A stretch of 64,000 nt of DNA from JAEUIX01 sp046156035 (GTDB lineage: Bacteria; Planctomycetota; Phycisphaerae; Phycisphaerales; UBA1924): the NCBI GenBank assembly GCA_046156035.1, contig JBJXEW010000028.1, positions 1 to 64,000 on the forward strand, written 5' to 3'. The notes below the pieces were generated by a model. It searched no databases and was not told where the DNA came from. It saw only the letters and a program-made list of their open reading frames with translations. The translations under genes and the position numbers were made by a program. Of this stretch, positions 25,113 through 33,085 are shown piece after piece. How positions within the stretch are numbered: position 1 is the stretch's first letter; every line of letters starts with the position of its first letter.

Positions 25113-26488
25113 GCGTGTTCGAGGCCCAGTTCCGAACGCTTGCGGCGCTGGAGCCGATGCGTGTGTCGGGGCGCGTGGTGGCCCTGCGCGGGTTGACGGT
25201 GCTGGTGAGAGACCTGCCGCTGGCGGTGGGGTCGCTGGTGGAGTTGCAATCGGGTGGGGGGGTCGTGCGGAGCGGGGCGGGTGGGGGGGGCGGCACGGGT
25301 GAGATTGTGGGGTTCAATGGCGAGCACACGATCGTGATGATGCTGGGCCCGATGACCGGCATTCGCGCGGGGGATGTGGTGGTGGGCAGGCAGGCCACGC
25401 CCACGGTGGGCGTGGGAGATGAGTTGCTGGGGCGCGTGATTGACGGGCTGGGGCGGCCGATCGACGGGCTGGGGGCGCTTCTGGACACGCGGCCGCGCGA
25501 GGTGGACCCGCCGCCGATCGGCGCGCTGGCGCGGACGCGGATCGCCAAGCCGCTGTACACGGGTGTGCGCGCGATTGATCTGATGACGACGCTGGGGCGT
25601 GGGCAGCGGATGGGCATCTTTGCGGGGCCGGGCGTGGGCAAGAGCACGCTGCTGGCGAGCATTGCGCGGCACGCGCGCAGCGATGTGAACGTGCTGGCAC
25701 TGATCGGCGAGCGTGGGCGCGAGGTGCGGGACTTTATCGAGGGATCGCTGGGCAAGGAGGGGCTGGCGCGGTCGGTGGTGGTGGCGAGCACGAGCGATGA
25801 GTCGCCGCTCATGCGGATTCGGGCGGCGCTGGTGGCGTGCGCGGCGGCGGAGCACTTCCGCGACGAGGGCAAGCACGTGATGCTGCTGGTGGATTCGGTG
25901 ACGCGGTTTGCGCAGGCGCAGCGGCAGGTGGGGCTGTCTGTGGGTGAGCCGCCCGCGAGCAAGGGGTACACGCCCAGCGTGTTTGCGCAGATGGCGCGGC
26001 TGCTGGAGCGCGCGGGGTCCTTGGGTGAGGGCGGGCCGGGTGCGCCGGGGTCGATCACGGGGTTGTACACGATCCTGGTTGAGGGTGATGACATGACCGA
26101 GCCGGTGGCGGATGCGGCGCGGGGCATTTTGGATGGGCACATTGTGCTCAGCCGGGCCTTGGCGCACAAGGGGCACTACCCGGCGATTGACGTGCTGGAT
26201 TCGGTGAGCCGCGTGGCGGATGACGTGAGCGACGCGACGCACGTGGCGGCGCGGCGGCAGGTGGCGAAGTTGCTGGCGGGGTATCGCGAGGTGGAAGACC
26301 TGGTGCAGATCGGGGCGTATGCAAAGGGGAGCAGCCCGGAGGCGGATTTGGCGATCGCGTATCAGCCGCGGCTGGTGGAGTTGCTGCGGCAGGAGAGCAA
26401 GCAGTTTGAGCCGTTCGAGAAGAGCCGGGAGCGGCTGGTGAAGATCGCGATGGACTCGGGGAATCAGCCGCGGCGGCAGAAAAGTTGA
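25109..26488 (+). CDS. fliI: Flagellum-specific ATPase FliI
   Basis: F1-beta-like ATPase that unfolds and delivers export substrates. Walker A is FAGPGVGKSTLLASIARH (P-loop GPGVGKST), Walker B LLVDSVTRFAQAQRQVGLSVGEPPASKGYTPSVFAQM, both with the usual FliI/YscN spacing. Starts at a GTG that shares two bases with the fliH stop. It has 459 residues, with a short Gly-rich insert near residue 50 encoded by G-rich DNA. The stop codon lies in the first unit of the octamer repeat that follows. Confidence 0.95.
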   Translation: MSVFEAQFRTLAALEPMRVSGRVVALRGLTVLVRDLPLAVGSLVELQSGGGVVRSGAGGGGGTGEIVGFNGEHTIVMMLGPMTGIRAGDVVVGRQATPTVGVGDELLGRVIDGLGRPIDGLGALLDTRPREVDPPPIGALARTRIAKPLYTGVRAIDLMTTLGRGQRMGIFAGPGVGKSTLLASIARHARSDVNVLALIGERGREVRDFIEGSLGKEGLARSVVVASTSDESPLMRIRAALVACAAAEHFRDEGKHVMLLVDSVTRFAQAQRQVGLSVGEPPASKGYTPSVFAQMARLLERAGSLGEGGPGAPGSITGLYTILVEGDDMTEPVADAARGILDGHIVLSRALAHKGHYPAIDVLDSVSRVADDVSDATHVAARRQVAKLLAGYREVEDLVQIGAYAKGSSPEADLAIAYQPRLVELLRQESKQFEPFEKSRERLVKIAMDSGNQPRRQKS

Positions 26489-26540
26489 TGAGTTGATGAG
26501 TTGATGAGTTGATGAGTTGATGAGTTGATGAGTTGATGAG
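26485..26540 (+). repeat. Seven tandem copies of the octamer TTGATGAG
   Basis: Perfect 8-base tandem repeat, 56 bases, starting at the last base pairs of fliI and ending 9 bases before the fliJ start. Each unit holds TGATG, a stop/start overlap, and the fliI stop TGA is in the first. A change of copy number shifts the spacing to fliJ by 8 bases and changes frame. Confidence 0.97.
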
Positions 26541-26549
26541 GCAAAGCCA

Positions 26550-27032
26550 GTGGCGCAGTTTGTGTTCGAGTTTGACACGGTGCTGGAACTTCGCGAGCGC
26601 GAGGAGAAGATGCGGATGCGCGCGGTGGGGGAACTGGAAGCGCAGCGGCTGGCGGTGGAGGGGCGCGTGGAGGCGTTGCAGGCGGGATTGCGGGCGGGGC
26701 GGGAAGAGTGGAGGGACGCGGTGTCGGGGCGGGGGGGCGGGGGGGCGGGTGGCGGGGCGTTGTCGGTGATCGGGGCGAGGATGGCGGCGAACGCGAGTTT
26801 GCACGGTGTGGTGGAGTTGCAGCGGGCGGCGATTGAACTGGCGGGCCTGGCGCAGAAGATCGGGCGGGCGCGGGCGGAGTTGCTGAAGGCGACGGTGGCG
26901 AAGAAGGCGGTTGAGTTGCTGAAGCGGCGGCGGTTTGAGGCGTGGAAGCGGGAGCAAGATCGAAGGGAGACGGGCCTGTTGGACGATCTGGTGGTGATGC
27001 GGCACGGGCGGGCGACGGGAGTTGACGAATGA
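26550..27032 (+). CDS. fliJ: Flagellar export protein FliJ
   Basis: Coiled-coil export chaperone that joins FliI to the export gate. The 160-residue protein is almost wholly helical: FVFEFDTVLELREREEKMRMRAVGELEAQRLAVEGRVEALQ at the N-terminus, and a second helix ending in LLKRRRFEAWKREQDRRETGLLDDLVVMRHGR, the FliJ-type hairpin. A Gly-rich turn (GRGGGGAGGGA) lies near residue 67. It starts with GTG (MAQFVFEF); no good ribosome-binding site is seen, only the octamer repeats. FliJ sequences are poorly conserved, so the call rests on coiled-coil shape and position after fliI. Confidence 0.82.
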   Translation: MAQFVFEFDTVLELREREEKMRMRAVGELEAQRLAVEGRVEALQAGLRAGREEWRDAVSGRGGGGAGGGALSVIGARMAANASLHGVVELQRAAIELAGLAQKIGRARAELLKATVAKKAVELLKRRRFEAWKREQDRRETGLLDDLVVMRHGRATGVDE

Positions 27033-27811
27033 AGCGGCTGTGGAACATTGTGGCGGTGCTGGCGATTGCCAACGTGCTGGGCGTGCTGGGCTTTGCCGCG
27101 TGGTTGAAGGCGACGGACCGCCTGAGCATGGAGCGGCTGGCGAAGGTGCGGGAGATGCTCACGCCCACGATTGCCCAGGACGCGGCCAAGGCGGAAGAGA
27201 TGAAGTTGGCGGCGGAGGCCGGCGAGAAGAAGGCGCAGGAGGAGGCGCGGCTGTCGGGGCCGCCGGAATCGGCGGTGGAGCGGATTGATCGGCAGCGACA
27301 GATGGATGACGCAACGATGCAGACGGTGCTGCGGGCGCGGCGGGAGATCGAGGACCTTCGGCGGCAACTGCTGGAGGATCGGGAGAAGTTGGACAAGGAA
27401 TGGGCAAGTCTGGGGGCGGACCAGGCGAAGTGGCAGGCCAATCGCCAGGAGCAGGCGAAGGAACTGAGCGGCAAGCAGTTCAAGCAGGCGCTGACGACGC
27501 TGGAGAGCCAGAAGCCCAAGGACGCGCAGCAATTGCTCAAGTTGCTGCACAATGAGCAGGCGGTGCCGGTGCGGGGCGCAACTCCGGCGGCTGGAGGGCT
27601 TCCGGGGCAGGCGGGCGCTTCGCAGGCGGTGGCCTACCTGGCAGCGCTGCAGGACCGGACGCGGGGCAAGATTTTGGCGGAGTGGGTGAAGGACGACCCG
27701 AAGGTGGCAGCGGAGTTGCTTGAACACCTGCGCCTGCGCGGGCTGGGCGAGGGCGGCAGCGTGGGCGCTGCCGACTCGGCACCAAGCACGCTCGCCGCCG
27801 GCGGGAAATGA
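27029..27811 (+). CDS. MotE-like coiled-coil flagellar protein
   Basis: A 260-residue protein with one N-terminal membrane or signal helix (LWNIVAVLAIANVLGVLGFAAWL), a long coiled coil (about 75-150), and a C-terminal MgtE-N-like helical part (ESQKPKDAQQLLKLL ... YLAALQDRTRGKILAEWVKDDPKVAAELLEHLR). This order resembles MotE/YlxF-type proteins found between fliJ and fliK, which act as periplasmic chaperones for motor proteins in some bacteria. Its start overlaps the fliJ stop (ATGA), and its stop overlaps the next start in the same way, so the three are coupled. The MotE assignment is by architecture. Confidence 0.65.
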   Translation: MKRLWNIVAVLAIANVLGVLGFAAWLKATDRLSMERLAKVREMLTPTIAQDAAKAEEMKLAAEAGEKKAQEEARLSGPPESAVERIDRQRQMDDATMQTVLRARREIEDLRRQLLEDREKLDKEWASLGADQAKWQANRQEQAKELSGKQFKQALTTLESQKPKDAQQLLKLLHNEQAVPVRGATPAAGGLPGQAGASQAVAYLAALQDRTRGKILAEWVKDDPKVAAELLEHLRLRGLGEGGSVGAADSAPSTLAAGGK

Positions 27812-29400
27812 CCAGTTCAGCGCTGACAGCCACCGCCGACCTTGCCGCCATGCCGCGGGACGTGACGAGCAGCCGCTCGCAGCGGGATGTCGCGCGCCGT
27901 GGTGAGCGCGCGGACCGTCGGCAGGCGAGCGAGACGGCCGCGGCGAAGGGGCGGTTTGCGGACGGACTGGAGGATCGGCTGGCGGCCAAGGGTGGTGCGC
28001 CCAGTGAGGAGCCCGCAAACACCCAACCGGTGAAGAGCGATACGGCCACCGCTGCCGCGCCGGAGGGGGAGCGTGCGCGAGCGGGTGCAGATGCCGCGAA
28101 GCGAACGAGCGAGGACGTTTGCGTCTGTGAGGGCGTCGAGGGGGCGGATGTACCTGTGCGGGCCGATGGTGAGGTGGTTGAGGTGGAGGCTGGCACGCCG
28201 GAGGGGGGCGCAGGGGCCGAGGCACCGGCAGGCACCGAGGTTGAGCCGATCGGCGAGGCTGCGCATGGTGCGGTGCCTGTTCCGCTCACGGTTGATGTGG
28301 TGAACAGGCTGCTTCTGCAGGCCGACCAGCGTCTGATTCTCAAGGCCGTGAGGAACCTGGGCGGTGGAGCGGGCGGGGCCGGGCGCGGTGGTGCGGAGGC
28401 CGGGACGGCCGCGGACGCGACTGCGGGCGTTGCGTCGGGCGCGGCAGTCGGCGAGGGGCCCTTGGTGAGCGGACTTGGTGCGAGCAGCGCCGCTGGGGAT
28501 CCGGGGGCGAGCGGCACAGTGCCGGAGGGCGGTGCGGGGGCGGAGCGTGCGGCGACGAACGAGGCGCTTGGGCAGGATGCGGATGCGGTGGGAGGAGAGC
28601 CAGAGGCACGCGGGCGCGTGCGTGCCGAGATTGAACAGAGCCCCGCAGGTGCGCAAGCACCCGTGGCGGCGGTTGCGCCGGTCGCGGCGGGTGGTCAGGA
28701 GTCGATGGCGGGCGGTGTGGCGCGGGTGGAAGTTGCGAGCGCGCCGGCTGGCACGGCGGCGGTGGGCGCGCTGCGTGGGTCTGAGCGTGCAGCAACAAGC
28801 GACGGGGGCGCGGGCCGCGGGTCGGGAACGGGCGTGGGGCTTGGCGCGGGGAGCGGCGACACGAGCGAGGCCCAGGCGGAAGTGGCGCGGGTGGAAGCGC
28901 AGGTTTCACGCGGCGTGGCGGCGGTGATGGCGCAGCGCGGCGGGACGGTGTCGTTGCGGTTGCAGCCTGAGGCGCTGGGGCAGGTGCGGGTGCAATTGGA
29001 CTGGGAGCGTGGCGCGGTGTCTGTTCGGTTTCGGGCGGCGGATGAGAAGGCACGGGGCTTGCTGGAGCAGACGTTGCCGGGTTTGCGCGCTTCGCTGGAA
29101 GCGCGGGGCCTGGACGTGCTGGCCGTGGCGGTGGAGCCGCCCGAGCAGCGCGGAGCCGAAGGGCCTGACGTGCTGGCGTCGGGAGAGCACGTCCTGGGAA
29201 GCGGTGTGGATCGTGGCGGAGGCCACGGAGGCGGTGCGGGAGACCCGGAGAGGCACGAGGGTGCCGCGCGGAGCGCGGCGGGCGCAAGTGTGATTGATGG
29301 AACGCCCGGGCAGGAGGCCGGGGCGGACCGGAGCGATGTGTGGCTGGAGCCGGGCGAAGGTGCCCGGCTGGTGCGGTTGCGCGTGGATGCGTGGGCGTGA
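27808..29400 (+). CDS. fliK: Flagellar hook-length control protein FliK
   Basis: Secreted ruler that stops hook growth and switches export specificity. The 530-residue protein has a long Ala/Gly/Glu-rich, poorly conserved N-terminal region (about 1-365), as expected for a ruler. The C-terminal hook domain has MAQRGGTVSLRLQPEALGQVRVQLDWERGAVSVRF and LLEQTLPGLRASLEARGL, the LxPxxLGxVxVxL pattern of FliK. Low-complexity repeats of GAxG type are frequent. Position between the MotE-like gene and flgD supports the call. Confidence 0.85.
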   Translation: MTSSALTATADLAAMPRDVTSSRSQRDVARRGERADRRQASETAAAKGRFADGLEDRLAAKGGAPSEEPANTQPVKSDTATAAAPEGERARAGADAAKRTSEDVCVCEGVEGADVPVRADGEVVEVEAGTPEGGAGAEAPAGTEVEPIGEAAHGAVPVPLTVDVVNRLLLQADQRLILKAVRNLGGGAGGAGRGGAEAGTAADATAGVASGAAVGEGPLVSGLGASSAAGDPGASGTVPEGGAGAERAATNEALGQDADAVGGEPEARGRVRAEIEQSPAGAQAPVAAVAPVAAGGQESMAGGVARVEVASAPAGTAAVGALRGSERAATSDGGAGRGSGTGVGLGAGSGDTSEAQAEVARVEAQVSRGVAAVMAQRGGTVSLRLQPEALGQVRVQLDWERGAVSVRFRAADEKARGLLEQTLPGLRASLEARGLDVLAVAVEPPEQRGAEGPDVLASGEHVLGSGVDRGGGHGGGAGDPERHEGAARSAAGASVIDGTPGQEAGADRSDVWLEPGEGARLVRLRVDAWA

Positions 29401-29420
29401 AGATCGCGGGAGTGTGAAAG

Positions 29421-29936
29421 ATGAGCCAGATCAGCGGGGCCATATCAACGCTGCCGGGAGCGAGCGGGACATCCACGAAGGTGGACGCGTTCAGTTCGCT
29501 CTCGAGCGAGCAGTTCGTGAAGATCATCTTTGCGGAGTTGAGCAAGCAGGACCCGCTCAAGCCCAACGACAGCAACCAGTTGGTGTCGCAATTGGCGAAC
29601 ATCCGGTCGATCCAGTCGGACCTGGACATGCAGAGTCGGTTGAAGGAACTTGTGTCGCAGAACCAACTGTCGACCGCGGGCGGTTTGCTGGGCGTGTTCG
29701 TGAGGGGCACGTCGCTGGAGTTCAACGCCGTGTCGGGCGTGGTGCAGGCGATCAGCCAGACCAAGGACGGCCCGGTGCTCACGCTGGCGGACGGCAACCG
29801 GCTGAAGTTCTCCGGGATCACGCAGATTCTGGGCGCAGCGCCGCTGCCCCCGACGACACCGACACCGACACCCGCGGTGACACCGCCGCTGCCGGTGCCC
29901 GCGCCGCCGTCGGTGCCGGCGACACCGGACGAGTGA
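29421..29936 (+). CDS. flgD: Flagellar hook assembly (capping) protein FlgD
   Basis: Caps the growing hook and helps FlgE polymerise. The N-terminal signature is intact: LSSEQFVKIIFAELSKQDPLKPNDSNQLVSQLANIRSIQSDLDMQSRL, followed by QNQLSTAGGLLGVFVRG. At 171 residues it is short. The usual C-terminal Fn3/tudor-like domains are reduced to one beta segment (LTLADGNRLKFSGITQIL) and a Pro/Thr-rich tail (PPTTPTPTPAVTPPLPVP). The 98 bases that follow hold a CGTGGG/CCCACG hairpin and GGCCGG-rich repeats but no T-run. Confidence 0.88.
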   Translation: MSQISGAISTLPGASGTSTKVDAFSSLSSEQFVKIIFAELSKQDPLKPNDSNQLVSQLANIRSIQSDLDMQSRLKELVSQNQLSTAGGLLGVFVRGTSLEFNAVSGVVQAISQTKDGPVLTLADGNRLKFSGITQILGAAPLPPTTPTPTPAVTPPLPVPAPPSVPATPDE

Positions 29937-30034
29937 CGCACAGTTGAGGCGGAGCGTGCGTGGGCGGAGCCCCACGCGTGGCCGACGGCCGGAGGCCGGT
30001 TGAACTGACCCGACAGCGCACGGGGCCTTGACCG

Positions 30035-30574
30035 GTGCCGATTGAACCGACCCAACTCCTGTTGAGACTCGCCGGCCTGGCGGCAGGGGTGCCGCTGCGC
30101 GCGGCGGGGGCTGTTGTTGAGGGCGTGACGACGGCGGGCGGGGACTTTGCCGCGATGCTGCGCAAGGCCGCGGCGGGTGAAGGGCAGAGCGGGCGTGAGG
30201 TGATGGTTGAGCCCGGTGTGGATGTGGAACTTGATGGCTCGCAGATGGCGCGGCTGAGCGCGGCGGCGGATGTGGCCGCGAGCCAGGGGTTTGATCGTGC
30301 GCTCGTGCTGATCGACGGGAAGGCGCTGGTGCTGGACGTGGAGGAGCGGACGGTGGTGGCGAGCGTGGACCCCGCGCATGCGGGTGCCGCGGGAGACATT
30401 GAGGGTGTGGTGACCGCTCAGCCTGCGGAAGTCGAGTTGACGTCTGAGGGCGAGGTGGGTGCAGCGGCGGGCCCGGAACTGGCGGGCGCGATGACGGAGC
30501 GAACGGGCTCGGCCGATGCGCTGCTGCGGATGCTGGATCGTGCGTGGGATCGGCCGGGCAGTGGCGGGGCGTGA
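30035..30574 (+). CDS. Flagellar operon protein (TIGR02530-like)
   Basis: A 179-residue protein of unknown role. Residues about 65-115 (ELDGSQMARLSAAADVAASQGFDRALVLIDGKALVLDVEERTVVASVD) follow the pattern of the small flagellar-operon protein family often found between flgD and flgE, whose members end in a TVITAxD-type strand. Here that strand is TVVASVD. N- and C-terminal extensions are Ala/Gly-rich. It starts with GTG and has no clear ribosome-binding site, so the exact start is uncertain. Position between flgD and flgE is the main support. Confidence 0.6.
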   Translation: MPIEPTQLLLRLAGLAAGVPLRAAGAVVEGVTTAGGDFAAMLRKAAAGEGQSGREVMVEPGVDVELDGSQMARLSAAADVAASQGFDRALVLIDGKALVLDVEERTVVASVDPAHAGAAGDIEGVVTAQPAEVELTSEGEVGAAAGPELAGAMTERTGSADALLRMLDRAWDRPGSGGA

Positions 30575-30630
30575 GCGTGGTGGGGATGACGGATCGATCG
30601 GTGTGAGTGGCGGCGAACGAGGATTTTCTC

Positions 30631-32364
30631 ATGGCATCAACAACGGCACTGTTCACGGGGCTTTCCGGGCTGAACGCGAGCGCGCGAAGCCTGGACGTGA
30701 TCGGTAACAACATCGCCAACGTGAACACGACGGCGTTCAAGAGCAACCGGCTGCTGTTCGCCAGCCAGTTCAGCCGCAACCTGAGCCTTGGCGGCGTGCC
30801 GGGCGACTCTGACGGCGGGAGCAACCCGGCCCAGATCGGCCTGGGCGTGACGGTGGCGGGGACGCAGAGGAACTTCAACAGCGGCTCGCTTTCGGCCACG
30901 GGCGATGCACGCGACTTGGCGATTGAGGGCGAAGGGTTCTTCGTCGTGTCCAGAGATCAGGCGGGGACAAACCGGTTCTTTACGCGGGCGGGGGCGTTCA
31001 GGCAGAACGCGCTGAACGACCTGACCACGGTGACGGGCGAGCGGCTGCTTGGGTACGGTGTGGACAACGACTTCAATATCGTGGGAGGCACGCTCACGCC
31101 GCTGAACATTCCGGTTGGCCAGTTGCGGCTTGCGGAGCCGACCACGTCGATCCGGCTGGACGGCAACCTGAACGCGGGCGGGAGTGTGCCCACGCAGGGT
31201 TCGCGCACCACGCTGGCGGCCTTGACCGACACCACGGGCGCGTTTGTCGCGGCGGGCACGCTGCTCTCGGCGGTGGACGACCCGAGCGCGGCGGGCTTGC
31301 AGGCTCTGTACGCCGACGGCGAGCAGATCCAGATTGTGGACGCGGAGAAGGGCGGCAAGGTGCTGCCCACGGCCACGCTGGTGGTGGACGCGGCGACGAC
31401 GACGGTGCAGGACCTGATGGACTTCATCCGCGACACGCTGGGGATCAACACGGGCGCGCCGGCGGACCCCGCGGGCTTCACGCCCGGCGTGAGCCTGGAC
31501 CCGCTGACGGGGATCATCACGGTGGTCGGCAACAGTGGCGCGACCAACGACCTGAGGTTCTCCACGACGAACTTCCGGCACCTTGACGCGGCGGGGGCGG
31601 CGCTGACGCCCGCGAGCCCGATCGCAACGGCGAAGGTGGCCGCGGCGGACGGGGAGTCGATCCGGACGACGATGTTCGCGTACGACTCGCTGGGCAACGA
31701 GGTGACACTGGACTTCACGGCGGTGCTGGAGAGCAAGGGCAACGGCACGACGTGGCGGTATTACCTGGAGAGCGCGGACAACACGGTGGCGCCCGGCGTG
31801 ATCGGCACGGGCACGATCTCATTCGACAACGAGGGGCGCTACCTGCCGGCCCTGTCGCCGGTGACGGTGACGATTGACCGGACGGGGACCGGGGCGGTGA
31901 CGCCGCTGACGTTTGACCTGGAGTTCGCGTCAAACTCGGGCTCGGTGTCGGCGCTGGATGACACGACCAGCACCCTGGCGCAGACGTTCCAGGACGGCAC
32001 ACCGCTGGGCGTGCTCACGAGTTTCTCGGTGGGCAACGACGGCACGATCACGGGCGGTTTCGACAACGGCCTGACGCGGACGATCGGGCAGGTGGCGGTG
32101 GCGACGTTCTCGAACGCGGAGGGGCTTGTGGATGTGGGGAACAACCTGTTCTTCACGGGGCCCAACTCTGGCACGGCGGTGATCACCACGCCCACGCTCC
32201 TGGGCACGGGGCGGCTGGTGGGCGGCGCGCTGGAACTGAGCAACGTGGACCTTGCCGCGGAGTTCATCAACCTGATCCAGGCGTCGACGGGGTATTCGGC
32301 GAGTTCGCGCGTGATCACGACGACGGACCAGTTGATCCAGCAGTTGCTGACGCTGGGCCGATAA
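30631..32364 (+). CDS. flgE: Flagellar hook protein FlgE
   Basis: The main hook subunit, exported and polymerised under FlgD. The ATG at 30631 follows GAGGA with a 7-base gap, giving STTALFTGLSGLNASARSLDVIGNNIANVNTTAFKSNR, the rod/hook N-terminal signature; the frame runs 8 codons further upstream. GDARDLAIEGEGFFVV and the C-terminal ELSNVDLAAEFINLIQASTGYSASSRVITTTDQLIQQLLTLGR are diagnostic. At 577 residues it is longer than E. coli FlgE (402), with extra central beta domains. Confidence 0.95.
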   Translation: MASTTALFTGLSGLNASARSLDVIGNNIANVNTTAFKSNRLLFASQFSRNLSLGGVPGDSDGGSNPAQIGLGVTVAGTQRNFNSGSLSATGDARDLAIEGEGFFVVSRDQAGTNRFFTRAGAFRQNALNDLTTVTGERLLGYGVDNDFNIVGGTLTPLNIPVGQLRLAEPTTSIRLDGNLNAGGSVPTQGSRTTLAALTDTTGAFVAAGTLLSAVDDPSAAGLQALYADGEQIQIVDAEKGGKVLPTATLVVDAATTTVQDLMDFIRDTLGINTGAPADPAGFTPGVSLDPLTGIITVVGNSGATNDLRFSTTNFRHLDAAGAALTPASPIATAKVAAADGESIRTTMFAYDSLGNEVTLDFTAVLESKGNGTTWRYYLESADNTVAPGVIGTGTISFDNEGRYLPALSPVTVTIDRTGTGAVTPLTFDLEFASNSGSVSALDDTTSTLAQTFQDGTPLGVLTSFSVGNDGTITGGFDNGLTRTIGQVAVATFSNAEGLVDVGNNLFFTGPNSGTAVITTPTLLGTGRLVGGALELSNVDLAAEFINLIQASTGYSASSRVITTTDQLIQQLLTLGR

Positions 32365-32518
32365 GGCGCGCTCTGGCCGCGCGGATGGGCGCGGTGCGGG
32401 CGGGCGTGGCGTGATAACAGGACGGGCGGTGGGGGCGCGAGGGTGATGGGTCGATATCTCCGCACGGGCGTCCAGGCGGCATGATGGCCGCGGGAGCGCT
32501 CGCTGGAGGCGATGACCC

Positions 32519-33067
32519 ATGTCCAAAGACAAGGCCGAGAAGCCCGCGGCAGCCGCGCCCGCCGCGGAGGCGGTTCCCGCGAAGAAGAAGTCGCCGATCG
32601 TGATGATCGGTGTGGTGGGCGTGATCATGATCGTGGAGGCGGTGGCGGTGTTCTTCGTGTTCAGCGCGATGGGGCCCAAGAAGGCAAGCGCGGAGGTGGC
32701 CCCGGCGGAGATGAAGCACGATGAGGGTGAGGAGATCGTGGAACTGAAGGTGGTGGACGACAAGTTCCAGAACCTGCAGCAGGGCAAGGTGTGGTTCTGG
32801 GACACGTCGGTGTTCGTGCAGGTGAAGCAGAAGAACGCCGAGCACGTGGAGGGGCTCCTGGCCAAGCGCGAGGCGGAGGTGCACGAGGGGCTGGCCCAGA
32901 TCATGGGCCGCTCGCAGCCGGCGCAGTTGAAGGAGCCGGACCGGCAGACGCTCAACCGGCAGTTCGCGGGGTTTCTGGAGAAGGTGCTGGGCAAGGACGC
33001 GGAGGGGCACGGGTATGTGGAGCGTGTGCTGATCCCCCGCTGCCGCGGCATTCCCGGCGAGTTCTGA
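32519..33067 (+). CDS. fliL: Flagellar basal body-associated protein FliL
   Basis: Single-pass membrane protein that supports the stator. The 182-residue protein has an Ala/Lys-rich cytoplasmic start, one membrane helix (SPIVMIGVVGVIMIVEAVAVFFVFSAM) and a periplasmic domain ending in LNRQFAGFLEKVLG...VERVLIPRCRGIPGEF. The C-terminal part is looser than in classical FliL, so confidence is moderate. A 154-base gap without visible features separates it from flgE. motA and motB are not adjacent. Confidence 0.75.
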   Translation: MSKDKAEKPAAAAPAAEAVPAKKKSPIVMIGVVGVIMIVEAVAVFFVFSAMGPKKASAEVAPAEMKHDEGEEIVELKVVDDKFQNLQQGKVWFWDTSVFVQVKQKNAEHVEGLLAKREAEVHEGLAQIMGRSQPAQLKEPDRQTLNRQFAGFLEKVLGKDAEGHGYVERVLIPRCRGIPGEF

Positions 33068-33085
33068 GCGCGGTAACCTTGGTGC

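Noticed and set aside
26485..26540. The octamer array as a CRISPR.
   Set aside because: The unit is only 8 bases, contiguous, with no spacers and no cas genes.
24452..28225. A 1257-codon open frame on the minus strand opposite fliH-fliK.
   Set aside because: It is antisense to well-identified flagellar genes, is rich in Arg/Pro/His with no family pattern, and comes from G+C-rich third positions.
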